This document shows positions 33,391 through 47,479 of a stretch of DNA of 64,000 nt, piece by piece. Under the pieces are notes generated by a model, which saw only the letters and a program-made list of their open reading frames with translations, was not told the DNA's origin and did no database searches. The DNA is taken from contig CM054116.1 of assembly GCA_028673005.1 (NCBI GenBank), positions 66,977,211 through 67,041,210 on the forward strand. The letters are read 5' to 3'. Numbering within the stretch: position 1 is the stretch's first letter; each line of letters starts with the position of its first letter. The stretch is from Tanypteryx hageni (lineage: Eukaryota > Arthropoda > Insecta > Odonata > Petaluridae). A program made the position numbers and the translations under genes.

Positions 33391-35340
33391 TAACAAAATT
33401 CCAAATTTTTCCGCCGGTGGCGTTCGAATCGACTGTAATGTTTGGTGCCGGCGAACGTTTTATTACGTTTCAAGATGTACGCGAGGGTTCGAAGGAGTGC
33501 GTCCCATCCGTTAAAGCCTTCATGAAAAATTATACTGGGAATTTGTAATGCTTGGGTGATTTTAAAAATTTATTTCCTTTGGAAGAGTATTATTCTCACG
33601 TGACTCTTTCGGAGAGAATTACATTCAGTAAACACACATATAATCTTTTCCTGGAAGTACTGCTTCCTTGGCAACATCTGATCAACTACGTCGTGCTTGT
33701 AAAATCGTATGGAAGGTACTGCTGTTGCGTTGTCCCGATCCACATTCCGAGTAGAATTCAATTGAGATATTTTTTCGCCTGAAAGTCTACGATTACTTAA
33801 AATGTCGAGTCCAACTTCGGTGATGTCTAAAACGCATGCGATAAGTAATTATTGACCAGAATAACTCCTGCATCCACGAAACGGTTGATTGAACCAAATT
33901 CGCATATCAGCTACAAAGCCTAAAATCATACATCGGTGAAATGACATTGACTTCGGTTCCTTTGTAGATGAAATTTGTATCAGGTTAATGCACAGGTAAC
34001 AGCAAATGAATTACCCTTATTGCATATTGGACCCAATATACCAATTGAGATCGATTCCTCAATTTTGAATTGTTCCTTTTTTGGAATAGGCGTATTTTTT
34101 TAAAAATGTGATGAAAAATTACAAGATTTTTCTCGTGCTTTTTCCACATGCATTATTTTGACTGTAAGTAATGATAAATATATTCGCCTTAAAACTATTT
34201 TGCAATTTATCAATTGGACCTGATAAAAGAAACTAAAACCAAAATTGTTAGCCCTCGGGGGATTGCATCATGATCTATGCCACGCATGTGTGAAACATAC
34301 AGATTTTATTTTGCTCAAATTTTCCATTCTGATTCTTTGAATATTTGACATAAACTTCCTTGCTCATTTTTTGCGACTAAACGTACTTACAGATTCATCA
34401 TAAATGATACGTTTTGTATTTTTGAAATTTTACCCATGTGTACATGCAGCAATTGGATACGCATAATGGGCTTTTGCTAATTTCCAGCAACAAAACAACT
34501 AAGGCACGCTACGTTTGGTCATCCAATTTCACGCAGTAATCTTGTCTCTGTTAACTATTTGTTAAGTATTGTGATGAAATGTCAGCAGAATTATTCCCGC
34601 CATTGTCAGATGTAAGCTTTTATCTCTTGCTTGAGCATGACACTTTGGACATCCGATCATCAGTCTATCGTACTTGAGAGCTGTAAGAGCTCTAAAAAAG
34701 ATGAAATGCCCAAATCCTTATCGCATGGGAAAGGCCACGATGGCCGCAGCATTCCTCCTCGCCTCGAATTAGGTACCCATTCAGTAGATACTTTACGATG
34801 AATGGGTGGTGACAGTAGAAAAGTGATGAAAAATAGCCTATTGGAATTTCAACTTGTGAAAATGTTACGACCCCGGTTCGTACAGGAATGTTTTTCTTCG
34901 TTTTATTTTCCTTCCCCGTCTCGCACAAAAGAATAAATTAATCATCGCATTGAAAATATGTATACAGTTACTACATCATAACGACTGCAGGAGCAACCTA
35001 GCGCTAAGCAATTTTGAGTGTACTTCTCAAATCAAACGTTACCGGGTCCATTTGTGAACTTTCGAATCCCTTAAAAGTTGATATTGTATTGCAATCCAAG
35101 GTCGGGCTCGATAGTAAATTTCTTACAGAAAAATGAAGAGAATAAAAATTTAAAAAAGGTAAAACTTGCTGTGCAGGCAGAAGACTACCACGTCATTGAA
35201 AATCTCCACATATCTTTCCCATATAAAACCGAACGCAACTTACGAGCTCAAGATTCCCAATCGAAACGCGCGAGAAGTATGAGAGAGGAGAATAAATAAA
35301 ACTACGACGACGCAAAAAAAAGTCTCACGAGCTTCAAATC
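33391..35340. other. unassigned sequence
   Basis: Mostly AT-rich, with no gene or bounded repeat that I can support. Confidence 0.5.
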
Positions 35341-35730
35341 CACTCTGAACCTTACACATGTACCCACACCATAGCCCTTCCTAACCCCTCTGACTCCATC
35401 TGACCCTCTCCTTCACCCCGCCACAACCTCCCCCCTTATCCCGACTCCTCTCTCGCTATATGCCCCTTTCTTCGCCCTCCTGAAGACCTCTGATTTACGG
35501 CCTAAGTGCTCCTCGGAAACTCACCCCATACTTCTTTCCACCCCCGCACCGACGAACCTCCTAGCCTCTGAGCCGCGCCACGCACCACCACGTTCTCTTG
35601 TGCCGTCCTACCGTCGCCCTTTCCACCCACTCCCTTCCCAACACCTCAATTGCCAACCTTCTTCACTTCCAAACTCTTCTCGCCTCATACCTTACACCTC
35701 CCTCCCTTTTCTTCTCTCTCTTTCCCTACG
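35341..35730 (+). repeat. pyrimidine-rich island
   Basis: C-rich and T-rich plus strand with few G bases, like the islands at 5396 and 32690. Confidence 0.55.
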
Positions 35731-38600
35731 ATAATTCGTATCCAGCGTGGATTGGCCCATCGGACGAAGGGTTGGGTAGAGACCTCGTAATAAGCCATTC
35801 CCCATTTTTATCCGCGGTCCCTCGAGGGGGGAAAAAACTTATCGAAGGGACCAATCATAACTGTCCGATCCTCAATTTTTTCTCTCCACATGAAAAGGTG
35901 GTGCGCGAGAGGCGTTTTTCTTCCTTTTTTTAAAGGTGTCCGATGAAGGGTCAGGTTGTTTTTCTTTACGACCGTTTCGACACCACGATTGGTTCGGACG
36001 TGTTATTTTTATGCTCCGGGTTTATTTTTTCCGAACTCTATTTCGTTGCATGTTTATCGCTTTTTTCGCCATCGCTGCAATCATCCCTCCGTTTATTTAT
36101 TTTTTTACGTCGCGGTAACTTCATTATCGTCCTCTCAGAGGATACATGTACAGGGTCGGGCCTTTTTTACGTTAACTCCTTCACGATAAATGGGATATTT
36201 GTCTTGATCGCTCTCTTTCCATTTCAGAATTACATTGAGCTCGATAAAATGTCTGTGATGGGTTAGGTTGATATTTTATAATAGAACCGCCATCCTGATT
36301 CGATTCAATCCTATTCAAATGTTATAACTTTAGGTACGGTTTTTCGTTTTCTCTTCTCTGGCTATCTTACATAAAGCCTTCTTATTCTTCGTATTGGGGT
36401 ATCTTTTAAGCCATAAATAATGCATGTTATCTTCCTACCTCATTGCATCTTTCCCAGCACCCTCCATTTCATGACATCCATCAACGACCAATTGCTTCAC
36501 AAAATCTGACCCAGTATAATTTTTTTGTATCTCCTCCTAAGCGTAATTACACTAATTAACGCCATCTCACCTCCTACTATATTTCAAACAACTTCATCTG
36601 TTTTCTTCACATTCCAACCAGCTTTAAAGCAAAACCTCCCCCTCAAGGGCTTTCTTCCAATCTGCTGACATGTTGTTTTCTTAGAGTACTTATATTACAT
36701 CCATATAATAATACAGTACATATGGAATTTTCTCTAATCCTTTTTTAATATATATATTTACGCTTCATGTCATCGTTTCCCGTCTTCTCATAAATGACTC
36801 CTTTGCTCTCCCTAGTTTTGTCCTAATATCTTTGACACTCCTACTGTTCATAGTAAAAATATTACCAAATTAAATAAAATGTTTCCTGTATTATAGCCTT
36901 TTCGAGTATTATTTATTGAAACATCCTTATAATCCGCTTTTACTCCTAACAATCACCCGTATTACATATTACATCACCAAAACATCGTGCGGATCAATTT
37001 TAAATTACCTTCACTTACATGTATATGTAGGTATGTTTATTATAAGTGCCAAAGTTTTCTCACTAGACTGAAGTTGATGAAGATCATATCTCCTTCGCTA
37101 AAATGAGTGTGATCGATTTTTATCCTTAACCGCAGCCATCCAAAGCTTAGCGTGGTAAAAATTTGTTTATATTTTAGGAGTCGGCAATTAACTAACCCAT
37201 AACTTTTCAAAGGGAAGGTGACAGTAATTACGGCTTGCGATTAAGTGGAAAACGATCCCCAATAATTATATCATTATTTATCCCTCCTCTCGGTAAATTT
37301 AACCAATACCGACTCACGATTGCTTAATACGCGTCAGTCGAGAAATAACATCTTGCTTCAGAAGTCATTACGTTATTGAAAGTCTTCACACAGTCTTAGA
37401 GAAATCAAAACTTTGAGACAGCTTAAGATATAACTTCAGGTTTAACTTGTATCACCTTGTATTCTAGACTCTACTTGGCATCGTTAGTGGCGCTAGAAGA
37501 ATGTCTGACCATCCTCGCAATGGAGATAATGTTACCTCTGAGAACCGCAAAAACAGAATCACATTTCGGTTGCAATCGTATTCATATTTAAGAAAATTCT
37601 TTCCAGAATCTACTATGGAAGGATATCCGCTGAAGACGGCCGCCTTACAGCCAAAATGTGGATCTGGTTTTAACAACCGTTTTATGACTATCAAAGTAAA
37701 CATGATCATTATTTGAATTCCAGTCAAAAGGTGTGTTCAATATTTCACTCCTGAGTTTTCCCTCTCAATACCTATGTCTCACGGTGTCAAACACAGCTAA
37801 GGGCACAACTGCTTGTCTTCGTTTCAGTAATTGCGCTCAAAAATCTCTAATCTAACGAGTCCCAGTGCTGTATTACGCGAAGACATAATTTATGCGCATT
37901 TTTAATAGATTCGACGCTTTGGAGTGGTCTGTCTCGAACTGGGGTCCAGAAAATACTTGATATTCTATAGGTCATGCCCGATATTTTAAAGAATAAATAT
38001 TTGCGTACATATTCCTAAGTCATGTTGTGAATGAAACGCTTCTTTTGATATTTTTCGCTATATTTAATGTAGGGGGAATATTTAATTAGAATAAAAATCA
38101 TAGGCGTGGTTTTGAGCTTGTAAGGCAGTGAAAAATGTGGAATAAAAAAGATTAACACAATATTCCATTAAGTACCTATTTGAAGTTCTCATGTGATATA
38201 TTTTTTATTATGCCACAATTTATACATTTTAAAAATCCTTTTCAAACGACCGGATGAAGCAAATTCTTTTAACGGCTAAGATTAAGTTTGCTCCATATCC
38301 TTTGAATAGCCACAAGTGAACACAATGGAAAACTAATCAGGAATAATACGTTAGCGATACCGTTTTTTTCCAATTATTTCTGAAAACTATATTTTTTAAT
38401 CAAAATGGAGATTTAAGAAGATTGCTATTTGCTACATCTTCCTGAAGATTTTTTTCTCGCCTAAAATCCTTGTCACATACCAACAGTCGACTCCATTTAC
38501 GAAGCTAGCGTTAAGCATTTTTACCAACCCATTTTGGTGTATAATGTGTGACGTTGACATTCCAAAGCCATTTTCTATTTTCCTTCCATACGACCATGAA
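35731..38600. other. unassigned sequence
   Basis: GC-moderate to about 36260, then AT-rich. Open frames up to 111 codons at 35598-36266 overlap one another in different phases and resemble nothing known to me. Confidence 0.4.
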
Positions 38601-39060
38601 TTTTACTTCTTTTCTTCACGTTTAAGATGCTAAACCCTTTTGGAAAAGTTTGCAAAAGCTCAAAAAATCCCCAATCCTCGAAAAGAGGCGTTGGTATTCG
38701 GTCTTTATCCCCGAGAGAAACGAATTCCTTGTCGTCCTTTCGTCGCGACAAACGAACCGTGATGTTTTTGGTCCATTTGTCGGATTCGCACGGACATAAT
38801 CCGAAAAATGAGAGTCACACTGAAAAGAGACATACGTACGACCGGAAGTCTCAAAGACCAAGAGCCGACCCGTGAAAGTGTCGGATATTTCATTCTCGGG
38901 TTCCAATTGGCGTTTTTTTTTTCGTTTCCGGATCTACTTACACGCACACCTTAAACTCTGTGACATTTGCCTCGAGCTCTAAAAAGATCCTCCGCGTTTA
39001 TGCCCGGCGACGCAATAATTGACGAACGGTTCGGCGTCAAGAAGTAATCAGCTACGGTCG
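38601..39060. other. CpG-rich island
   Basis: Short CpG-rich interval with overlapping frames on both strands (up to 94 codons). Possibly regulatory. No protein recognised. Confidence 0.3.
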
Positions 39061-40249
39061 TTTATCGAATTCTGTCGGAAAAAGCCATTATTCAAGTATA
39101 TCGTGACGTCTTAAAGCGGAAGAAAAATGCCAACCCGCACGTTAAAATGATATATATGCATTTTAATCACGGTTCTCTTTACAATCTCACCTCCTGTCAA
39201 AAGGCGAACGAGAAGCATAAATAGAAAAACAAGAGAAGTTACTGCAGTATGAAAAGTTCGTGCGCTAGCTTTTTTTCTAAAGCGTCCCATATGTTTCAAG
39301 AAAATGTTTTGTAAGTCTAGGAAATAATTAGTTATTTAGGCAATCTCATAAACAAAAACGTTATGGGAAACACAGTTGAACTCCCAACTTATAATATAGT
39401 CCAAACAATCTTTTACTCGAGGTGAATATTTTCCCCTGGCCGTAATAACCATTCAATCCATATTATTTTTCTATTGCTCGAATTTCTTTACAGAAATTTT
39501 TGGTCTGTTCTATGAAAAGGTCCTTTTCTATCCTTGAGGATTGGTATTCCGGGGTTCGACTTCACATGAACATATTTTGTTCAAGACTAACAACAACGGA
39601 GCGAAATTGTAGTAACTCGCCCGTTACAGAACTACATGCTTCGTAAATTATCACCCATAGAATATTTAAAATATTAAAAACTCTAACTAAATTTATTTGC
39701 AAATTCTGGTCGCGGGATAAACCGTTTAAATTCTGTGAAGCCGGAAATAATGGCAGGGAGAAAAAAATCCCATAAATATTTTAATTGGTTTGACCTCGCA
39801 GCGAGACAATGACACATGGTCAACATAAGCGGCGAATAAATAGAGGAAAAAACACGTTCGAGCCTTTTGTAGATAGGCCTATTAATTTTTAGCCTACTCC
39901 TCCTCATCAATCTCGTGAAATAAATCGGCGCGTCTGCAAACAACCGATGACCGTTGGCCGGTTTCTTCCCCATTGATTGGACCTCTCCGCATGGGGCGCT
40001 GTCGCGCCATTACCGAGAAATGCGGAATAACAGCTCTCTCTCTCTCGTCCTACTCTTCTTCTTCCAGTAGCTCCTCTCTCTAGATGGCACGAGTCGTTCG
40101 TTACACGCCATCGAAGGCATCGGGCAGCCTGCATGCGAACTCGGGAAAATGGGAACCTGCCGGCATTGAAGTCTCCCGCTCTAACCTCGCACCTCCCTCT
40201 TCCCAACCACCATCCGAGGACGACAATAGCGCGAGGTTTCTCGGGGCTT
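39061..40249. other. unassigned sequence
   Basis: AT-rich to 39900, then GC-richer. No supportable gene. Confidence 0.4.
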
Positions 40250-40745
40250 AAACCTTCAGTCCTTTTTAGCCAGCGCTCCTAAATCTTTCCCGCTCCTCCC
40301 ACACCCTTATTCCCCTTTCTTATCCTTTTCTCCCCTGTCTTCTTACTCCCCCTCGAGACCAGAACCTCCTATTCTACCCACTTCTACCCTCCTACGTCTT
40401 CCCCTTTTTTCTTTCCCTCCCCCTCTCCGGAAATTTAGGTGTCCTCTGTCACCCTTCTCCGACCAAAGTGACCCTCCTTCCCTTACGACCGGCTGAAGTT
40501 CCCCCACACCCCGGGAAAATTTTACTGCGTCTTTCCTCCTCCTTCGAACACATGCGCCCTCCTCCCGTATCCCCATGTGGGGGTCGCATTTCTTTTCTCT
40601 GTCGACATCTCCCATCCTATATGGTCTCCTGTCCCTCTTGCTTTTCCTATTCCTTTCATCTTTTCCTCCCTTTCTTGGGCCATCATTCAAGGCGCTCCGT
40701 TTACTTCCCATCTCTACCAGCACCAGCCCTGCGACATACGTCCTT
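40250..40745 (+). repeat. polypyrimidine-rich island
   Basis: Plus strand C/T biased for about 500 bp. A 126-codon minus-strand Arg/Gly/Glu frame is the purine shadow of it. Confidence 0.6.
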
Positions 40746-41465
40746 CGAAATCAGCGCACTCGCCGTATCTCGCTTTCTTTCTATAATAGCCGCGATACTT
40801 CTTTGTAATTGAACTAGTATTATCACTCAACCATTCCTACGAATATCGTTCCTTCACTTACATTTAGTTTGACATTTTTTTCCATTTGTTTTCCCAAGTA
40901 TCATAGTGCGATAATTACGGGACGAAATCAATCATGTTCAAAACACAATGTGCAACAGCGTAACACGCAGAGTCACTCGTTTTTTTCCTTTATCCTATAC
41001 CAATTAAATGTTATTATTACGTAAAATCTCGCTATGACGAATACCGGTTATAAGGAAAATTTCATTTCAGTGAAATTATTTCCATGTTCCGAGTGACTTT
41101 TCACAGTGCTTTGCTATTCTTTACCTTCTCAGGTGGGTATTTTAAACTTTAGTTAATTATTTTATTGGTTTTTAAGGTAGATTTGGCTAAAATCATCATA
41201 GTCATTCTACCTTCGGTATCTTTTTGGCTCACCAAACCCAATCTATACCACCATTACTCATTATCTTCTCATACCCATCCCCTTCTTTTATATGGAACTA
41301 ATATTCCTTTCCTCTTCCTACCTCTTTGCCACTTTCCTAGCTTCCTCTCTATGACTTTTTTCAGCAGACCTTTCAAAATCTGACCCATTCATTTCTTCTA
41401 CCGCTCCCTTATTACTCTAATTAAGTTCCTCCCTTCCCCCCTTCTTCGGATTATAACCTTGTTTG
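40746..41465. other. unassigned sequence
   Basis: AT-rich, then pyrimidine-leaning after 41180. No gene. Confidence 0.45.
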
Positions 41466-41702
41466 AGAGGTACACTGGCTTGAGCATCTGCTTCTGGTAG
41501 GGTCACCTACGCCAGTAAGGTCAATAGGCAGGGACTAGATTAAGGGTAGCCCACGCAGCGTCTGTACCTGAGAGAGGCGGCTGCAAAAGGCGTCTATACC
41601 CAATTGTTCGGCCTAATTAAGTGATGGTGTCACGTTAAAAACACCGTTGAGGAAGGAAACGAGAAACCACCTAGACAATTATCCCAAGCATCATGGCACA
41701 GT
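41466..41702 (+). repeat. possible dispersed-repeat fragment of unknown class
   Basis: This 237-bp segment has balanced, complex composition unlike its AT-rich and pyrimidine-rich flanks (for example GGTCACCTACGCCAGTAAGG and GAAACGAGAAACCACCTAGA). Its style is that of the conserved non-coding part of a LINE. No second copy is in the window, so this is a weak call. Confidence 0.25.
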
Positions 41703-43560
41703 TCATAAATTTGGCTAAAATAAACAGTAAAAATTATTACTTTTGGGTAAGAAAGTATAAAACAAGAAAATTTGGATAAATAATGTGGCTTTAGAGATAA
41801 TTAGAGAAATGTTCTTTTCTAGAGAATTTTCAGTAAAACGAAATGATTCACGCATCCTAAAGAATTTTTTATTACCTATATCAGTCATGGAACGATAGCA
41901 ACAAATCTTGGAATGTTGAACCACCTTATCTCCAACCACTCACTACCAAAGTCTCATTCCTCCTCTTACGCTTTTGCTCGCTTTATCCTTCATCATCCAT
42001 TTTTCTTCGTGGTTCTTTTTTTGCGTCACGATTTTCTTCCTTTCTCATTCTTTCCAACTCTGTCATTTTTCGTACAGCAGTTCATAATTCCTATAATTCT
42101 TCAACGTTCCTCACACTCTTTCTTTTTTTTACGAGTACTAAATAATAATTCATGCACCATCGCTGCCGCAGTACAGGGCCGTCTATCCCTCTCTGCCTTC
42201 CCTCTCCGACACCTTCCCTTCGCCTGTTCCCACACAACACATGGTTGTTCCGATGCATCATCTGCTCCCTCTCTCATTTCCTATTTCTTGCGAGACTCGG
42301 GGTTTTCCATTTCAAAACAGCCGGTTCCACTATTTTGAGTTTTTCTTTCCGTGCGCGTAGGAATTTTCAAAAAAGAAAAAAAAGAAAAATATTCCCGCGC
42401 TTCGCTCTTCCTTAACGATGCCGCCAAGTCCGTCGCTATTCTACGAGCTTCTGTTACCCGAGAAGAGATTGAGGGAGAAAGAGAAACAGGGATACAAAGT
42501 TCAAAGCGGTGTGACTATCGTTTTTAAGGTTCGAAAGCGTGGAGTAATTACGTTATCCTCTTACAAAGGGCGTTGATAATGACGCCAAGAAGTTCCCACG
42601 AACTTGGGGACCATTAACGAGCGTTCATTAACGGTATGTTTTATGGTATCCGACTCTAGAGGCGTTCACTTTTATATCGCAATTAACGCCCAAAAATAAA
42701 TCGCGTCGGATCATCTTCGTTGGTATTTACAGAAGAGAACTAAACGACCGAAGGCAGAAAGGATAATTATAATAGATTTACTTCAGTGTATTGCCAAAAT
42801 TACGCAGGTAAATAAAAACGCCGCTGCTTTAAACTTCGCCGCTCTTTTATCATTCGCCATCCAATATGAATGCTTCAGAAGGAAACCTGCTTAGTTAAGG
42901 CTTCAAATTTGTTGTGGAATATAAAGTACTTCGGTGAGATAAATATAATGAAGTCGTTCCAAAATATTTCGGTACGATCAAAACGTTCATAATCTAGAGA
43001 ATATTTCGTACAAAGTTGAAAATTTTTCTTAAATTAGATAGAAGTAAAACGTGGCATTTAACGAAACCTTTGCCACTCGAAGAGTCAATATTACGCACAA
43101 AACTGAAAATTTTAATTAAGTAACATACCCTAAGACAGTTTGCATGACGACGTCTATAAATTAAGATTCATCACTAACATTTTTCTGCCGTGAAAGTATT
43201 TCTTTCTTCCGTAACAAAATAAAATTTCTTTCCAATAAATAAATTTCTTCTAAAATGAAATGTTTCAGCCCTGACAAATGGCAGGGAACCGCTGAGATAT
43301 CCTTAGTTAAACTAGAAAGTTTCATCCAATCAAAGCTGTGAATGCCCAACAATACATTTCCAAATAACCACTCCATCAACGAAGTCACGAACTCGAACGA
43401 GGCGAAAACTCCCCGCATTCATCCGACGAAGAGGTTTTATTTTTCAACCACGCTAACATTCCCATCCTCTATCTCTCTCGAAACCTTATATTCAACATCT
43501 GTCGATCCAGATCGCTCACTCAACTCACCACCAGCACACAAAAGGAAACCCACAAGAGGC
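41703..43560. other. unassigned sequence
   Basis: Mixed AT-rich and pyrimidine-leaning (41930-42270) DNA without a supportable gene. Confidence 0.4.
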
Positions 43561-43739
43561 GAATCTTGAGAGTGTATGTAGGAAAAAACTCACCGTCAAT
43601 CTTTCCATCTCTCGGATATGACCCAACAGGGCCATTCCGTGACCATTAAAACTAAACAGTTCCGTTATGGTCCTCACACAAAAGGCCTCACCCTCTTCAA
43701 TCTCTTCCTTTCTCTCGCACAATCTTTTTTCTTTGCAGA

Positions 43740-44017
43740 TGCATCGGGAGAGAGTTCCGGGTCGTAAAGTATTTATTGGAGCCTCTGGATACTATAACCC
43801 ATCCCGCCTCGCACGGGTGATTTCCCGCAACGGCGCCCTCACCCGTCGGCCCCCGAAAAATCCTCGGCCTCCTGACCGTAGCGAGGCCGATATTGAGGTA
43901 ATACCTCTTGTTCCAGCACCAGGTTTATGCCGCGTGAACGGAGGCCAAAGAGGATGCCGATTCCCGTGCATTGGGGATAGCTTGGTAGCAAAAAAACGTG
44001 GAGAGCGGTCAAGGTAA
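43740..44017 (+). other. possible exon or chance open frame
   Basis: A pyrimidine stretch ending TTTGCAG at 43732-43738 resembles a 3' splice site. It is followed by 92 open codons beginning MHRERVPGRKVFIGASGYYN and rich in Arg, Pro and Gly, with a stop at 44017. I recognise no domain. The opposite strand is also open, which is common in CpG-rich DNA, so coding status is doubtful. Confidence 0.15.
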
Positions 44018-44220
44018 AAGAGATGAGGAGAGTGAGAGATGGAAAGATCCATGGTAACCCTCTGTAGCAATGAGAGGATGGCGGGGTGAGGGGTGGAAAG
44101 GTGGACGGGAAGTAATGCAACGAGAGGGAGAAAGAAAGGGAGGGGATGAGAGGACGGGGAAAAGTGGATGCTTCAAAAATTAATCGAGCGTTCGAGAGGG
44201 AGAAGAGGACGAGAGTCATG
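44018..44220 (+). repeat. purine-rich stretch
   Basis: Plus strand A/G rich, with GAGAGG and GGGAGG words. Opposite polarity to most islands in the window. Confidence 0.5.
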
Positions 44221-44422
44221 CTCAGTTTTCTGTGAAGTTATTTTCACCGTCCGTGAGAATTGGTGGGCGAAACGATTGCGCGCAGCCATTTCCCGTCGTT
44301 TTTACTAGCAAAAAACTCACAGCGCTGTTTTTTCCTCTGACATTTGTTTCGGGCTTAGCTGTTTTTGTTCTGCTGAGTTGCAATCGCTGGGAGAAAATAT
44401 CGCGACATTCGGCGAAAATAAG

Positions 44423-44580
44423 CAGCGGCGGATACAGGAGGGGGAGGGACGATGGGGACGATCGTTCTCTCTCAGTGGATGCGCTTGGAAAGTTGCGTAC
44501 TATACCTCTTAAGTAGCGACGCAGCTCAGGTCCGTAAGACAGCAGAATTGCACCCTTGGGAAGATCTGGAGCCGTCCCTG
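44423..44580. mobile_element. small hAT element (158 bp)
   Basis: Left end CAGCGGCGGATACAGGAG. Right end as reverse complement CAGGGACGGCTCCAGATC, agreeing at 11 of 18 positions. The sequence aaaataa occurs on both sides with a two-base offset, compatible with a worn target duplication. Confidence 0.55.
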
Positions 44581-45163
44581 AAAAAATAATAGGAAAAACT
44601 GCATTGCAATATTTTGGTTTCTCTAGCTTTATTGGTTAATCTATGTAGGTGATAAGACGGACAGGCAAACAGAAAATGTAAGCAGTTTTTTCCAAAAACA
44701 TTGCACCGTATAACATACAAGTTGGAGAATCTTCGTGGAATTCTATATTTGAAAACTTTTAACTTGGTATTTTGTTATTTGACGCAAAACTTTTAAATCG
44801 TCTCTGTTGACTGCTAACACCTGTTTAAAACTCTCCCTTCAAATGGCAGTGTGCTATATGATTCTTGGCAATGTGCTGTTTACTATTAATATGAAAAATC
44901 GCTCTCGGTGTAAACATTTCGATTTGCTTTCATCGGAATTAATCGCACGGTGTTGAAAATAACAAATTAACCATTTATATATGCACAAACCAGGAGCTTA
45001 CATGGTTCACCTATTGTGTTATTTGAATAAATTCCTCCATATACATTAATTTAAGGAAAAAAGAAGACGAGATCCTCTTCTGAAAAGACTTCGTTATAAA
45101 CCTTTTGTTTTTAGCACGTATTGTTAAAAGAATTTTTTAAAATTAGATAGTTCTTGTCAATCT
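44581..45163. other. AT-rich unassigned sequence
   Basis: No gene seen. Confidence 0.5.
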
Positions 45164-45383
45164 ATTAATTTTCCGTTGGTTGGATTTTTCACATAATTCA
45201 TAGATTTTCAGCTTCAAATTCGGAAAATTCAAAACCTTGAAATGGTATTGCACCCAAACTAATGAAGCTATGAATTTTCCACCAATTGTATTTTTCCGGC
45301 AGATCATAAACTTTCCACTCGATGGCTTCAATTTCTGAAAATTCAAGATTTTGAAGTGGTGGTGTAGGCAAACTAATGAAGCT
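45164..45383. repeat. two-unit tandem repeat (106 and 114 bp)
   Basis: Units 45164-45269 and 45270-45383 both start with ATNAATTTTCC and end with CAAACTAATGAAGCT. Their middles share GAAAATTCAA and TTGAANTGGT. They are diverged, so the duplication is old. Confidence 0.75.
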
Positions 45384-47477
45384 AGAGGAATGAAGATTTC
45401 ACGCATGGGAAGGACTAGTGAGGATATACATTTCAACGGTGTGGGTTGCCACTCCCCAAACGGGGAGGCAAACCAGTATCCTGAGCAATTTTAAGAAAAC
45501 GTGCTTCCACCTCTTGTTTTTAACAAGGGTATTTTACTTGTTTAATCTTCTGATTATTTATTCAGTCAATAACAAATTTGAGCTCAAATAATTGGAAATT
45601 TGGAAAAAAAATCATTCCCAAGTACGATGTTGACGTCACAAATTAATTAAATATCTACACCTCGAACGCGCAAACCTTTTCCATAAATATATGCATTGAA
45701 TAAGAGAAAAAAGTGGTTAACTTCTTTGAGCCGCATGGCCAATGCACTGAAATTAAATGAAACCATTCTCTGCACCGAAAAAATCGAAAATTATGCTATC
45801 GGATTAATAATCAGAAACGTGTTAAAAACGACGGTCGTAGATATACACCGCTCACGTAGTCACACGGAATGAGATTCACGGCCTTCTTTATCGTGAGCCA
45901 CGAAGCAGATGCCGCCGCTCTTGAAAAACACAGCAGTTGGTTTTCACATATCGGGGAAGGCATTGATAGCTCTACCAGATGACGATGGACCAAAACCGGC
46001 AAAAAAAGCGCCGCCTAACCGGAAATTTACTTAATCTTCCGATGCCTATCCACTTTGGGCTTCTCTTTTCCTCTCTAATCAACAATAGGATGGATCTGCT
46101 ATAACTTTGTTCTTTCTCTCCGTAATTCTCGTCCGGTTCCGATCGGATAAACATAGGCCTTCCGCCTCCCTTTCTATTCCGCTCAGTAAATAAAAGATCA
46201 CATCATTGAATTTCCCAATCGCTTGACCGCAAAATAAGCCCATTTTCAATTCTCTAAAGACGCCATCTCGGATGCCTCATTCGCAATCGTGCGCTCGGTG
46301 TCGGAATCGTCCGATGCCTACCACGCGCTCGGTACCCGATGAAACTTCGTGACGGGAGTGGAAATTGATTTTTTCCGATTACTTATTCCGCGACTTCCCG
46401 ACTCCTTCGAAGTCGCTCCCCGCTCTCATTCTCACGAAATTCTTCCACGTGTTCCGAGGGAGAACATTTGCTCCGTCAATCATTTTCTTGCGCTTTTATT
46501 CTAGCGTCTGGTTTTCATCCGTGAATTATTTACGACCCCGATACAATGGCGGGGTTTTCTCCGGAAAGGATTGCTGTGGGCGCAACGATCAGCCGTGAAT
46601 TCCCATTGTGGCTTCGGCGAGTTTAATCCCTGGTGATGTCTCACTGAGAGAAAGCTCTTGACTTCCAGAACCGATTGCAGCCGAACTCCTATTCTAACAT
46701 TTGATTGTATTGGGCGATATAAATTACACGTCTTCTGCTTGCCACAATGGACCTCGGTATGCGCGTTGTAATCATTTAAAAGTTTTCATTACACGGCTGT
46801 AACGTTGCTAAAAAAAATTTCACGTGCAAAATGAAAAGTTCCAGATAAATTTTTAATTAATATTTCAATGTCGACGAAAAATTTTATTTGTGAAATATTT
46901 CATACAACTGATTTTCTATAACCATGGAAATGCAGTTATTTCCACTTCATTTTAATACTTGTGTCCAAGGTAAAGCTTTTCTTTGCATTTATTGCACTCA
47001 TTCTTCAGCAATACACTCTGTAACCATTTAGAAATCTTTTTGGCAAAAAGTATATTCATACTTGAGATCGAAACTCAAACAAGACATTTATGACTATCCT
47101 ATTGTGGAAACTCTATTCTTGCCTCTTTCGTTAATGCAAATGATAAATTTTAGTTTGGCTATTAACCACGCTTAACGGAATTTAGAATTACGTCGCATTT
47201 TACAATCAGCCACGTAGAGAAATTTCTCTATCCATTTCGCTTTTGGAGGAAATATACGTCAACACCGCAAGGAGAATGCAGTCTCAGAGATGTAATTATT
47301 CTCTGCCGCGCCTCCACTTTTCTCGATCAAATATTCCGATGATCACTACTGTCCCAAAACGATCCAAAGGGAAGTCAACTTTTAGAAATAGGTGTGTAAT
47401 TCAAACCACAATAAGTCGAAAAATCCGAACAAACTTAATGAAATGGATCATGAATTTAACTTTCGAAAAATAACATG
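45384..47477. other. unassigned sequence
   Basis: Includes a small GC palindrome (CTCCCC/GGGGAG at 45452-45467) and a GC-richer stretch at 46000-46750. No gene recognised. Confidence 0.4.
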
Positions 47478-47479
47478 TA

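Noticed and set aside
32965..33548. 142- and 106-codon plus-strand frames
   Set aside because: Low-complexity Pro/Ser/Leu translation of a CT-rich island.
39540..39570. B-box-like GGTTCGACTTC
   Set aside because: Single partial match without an A box or arms.
40343..40723. 126-codon Arg/Gly/Glu-rich minus-strand frame
   Set aside because: Purine shadow of the pyrimidine island at 40250.
45444..45474. Small palindrome around CTCCCC/GGGGAG, considered as a terminator or ribosome-type hairpin
   Set aside because: Only six perfect pairs, no transcript context, and the window is eukaryotic.
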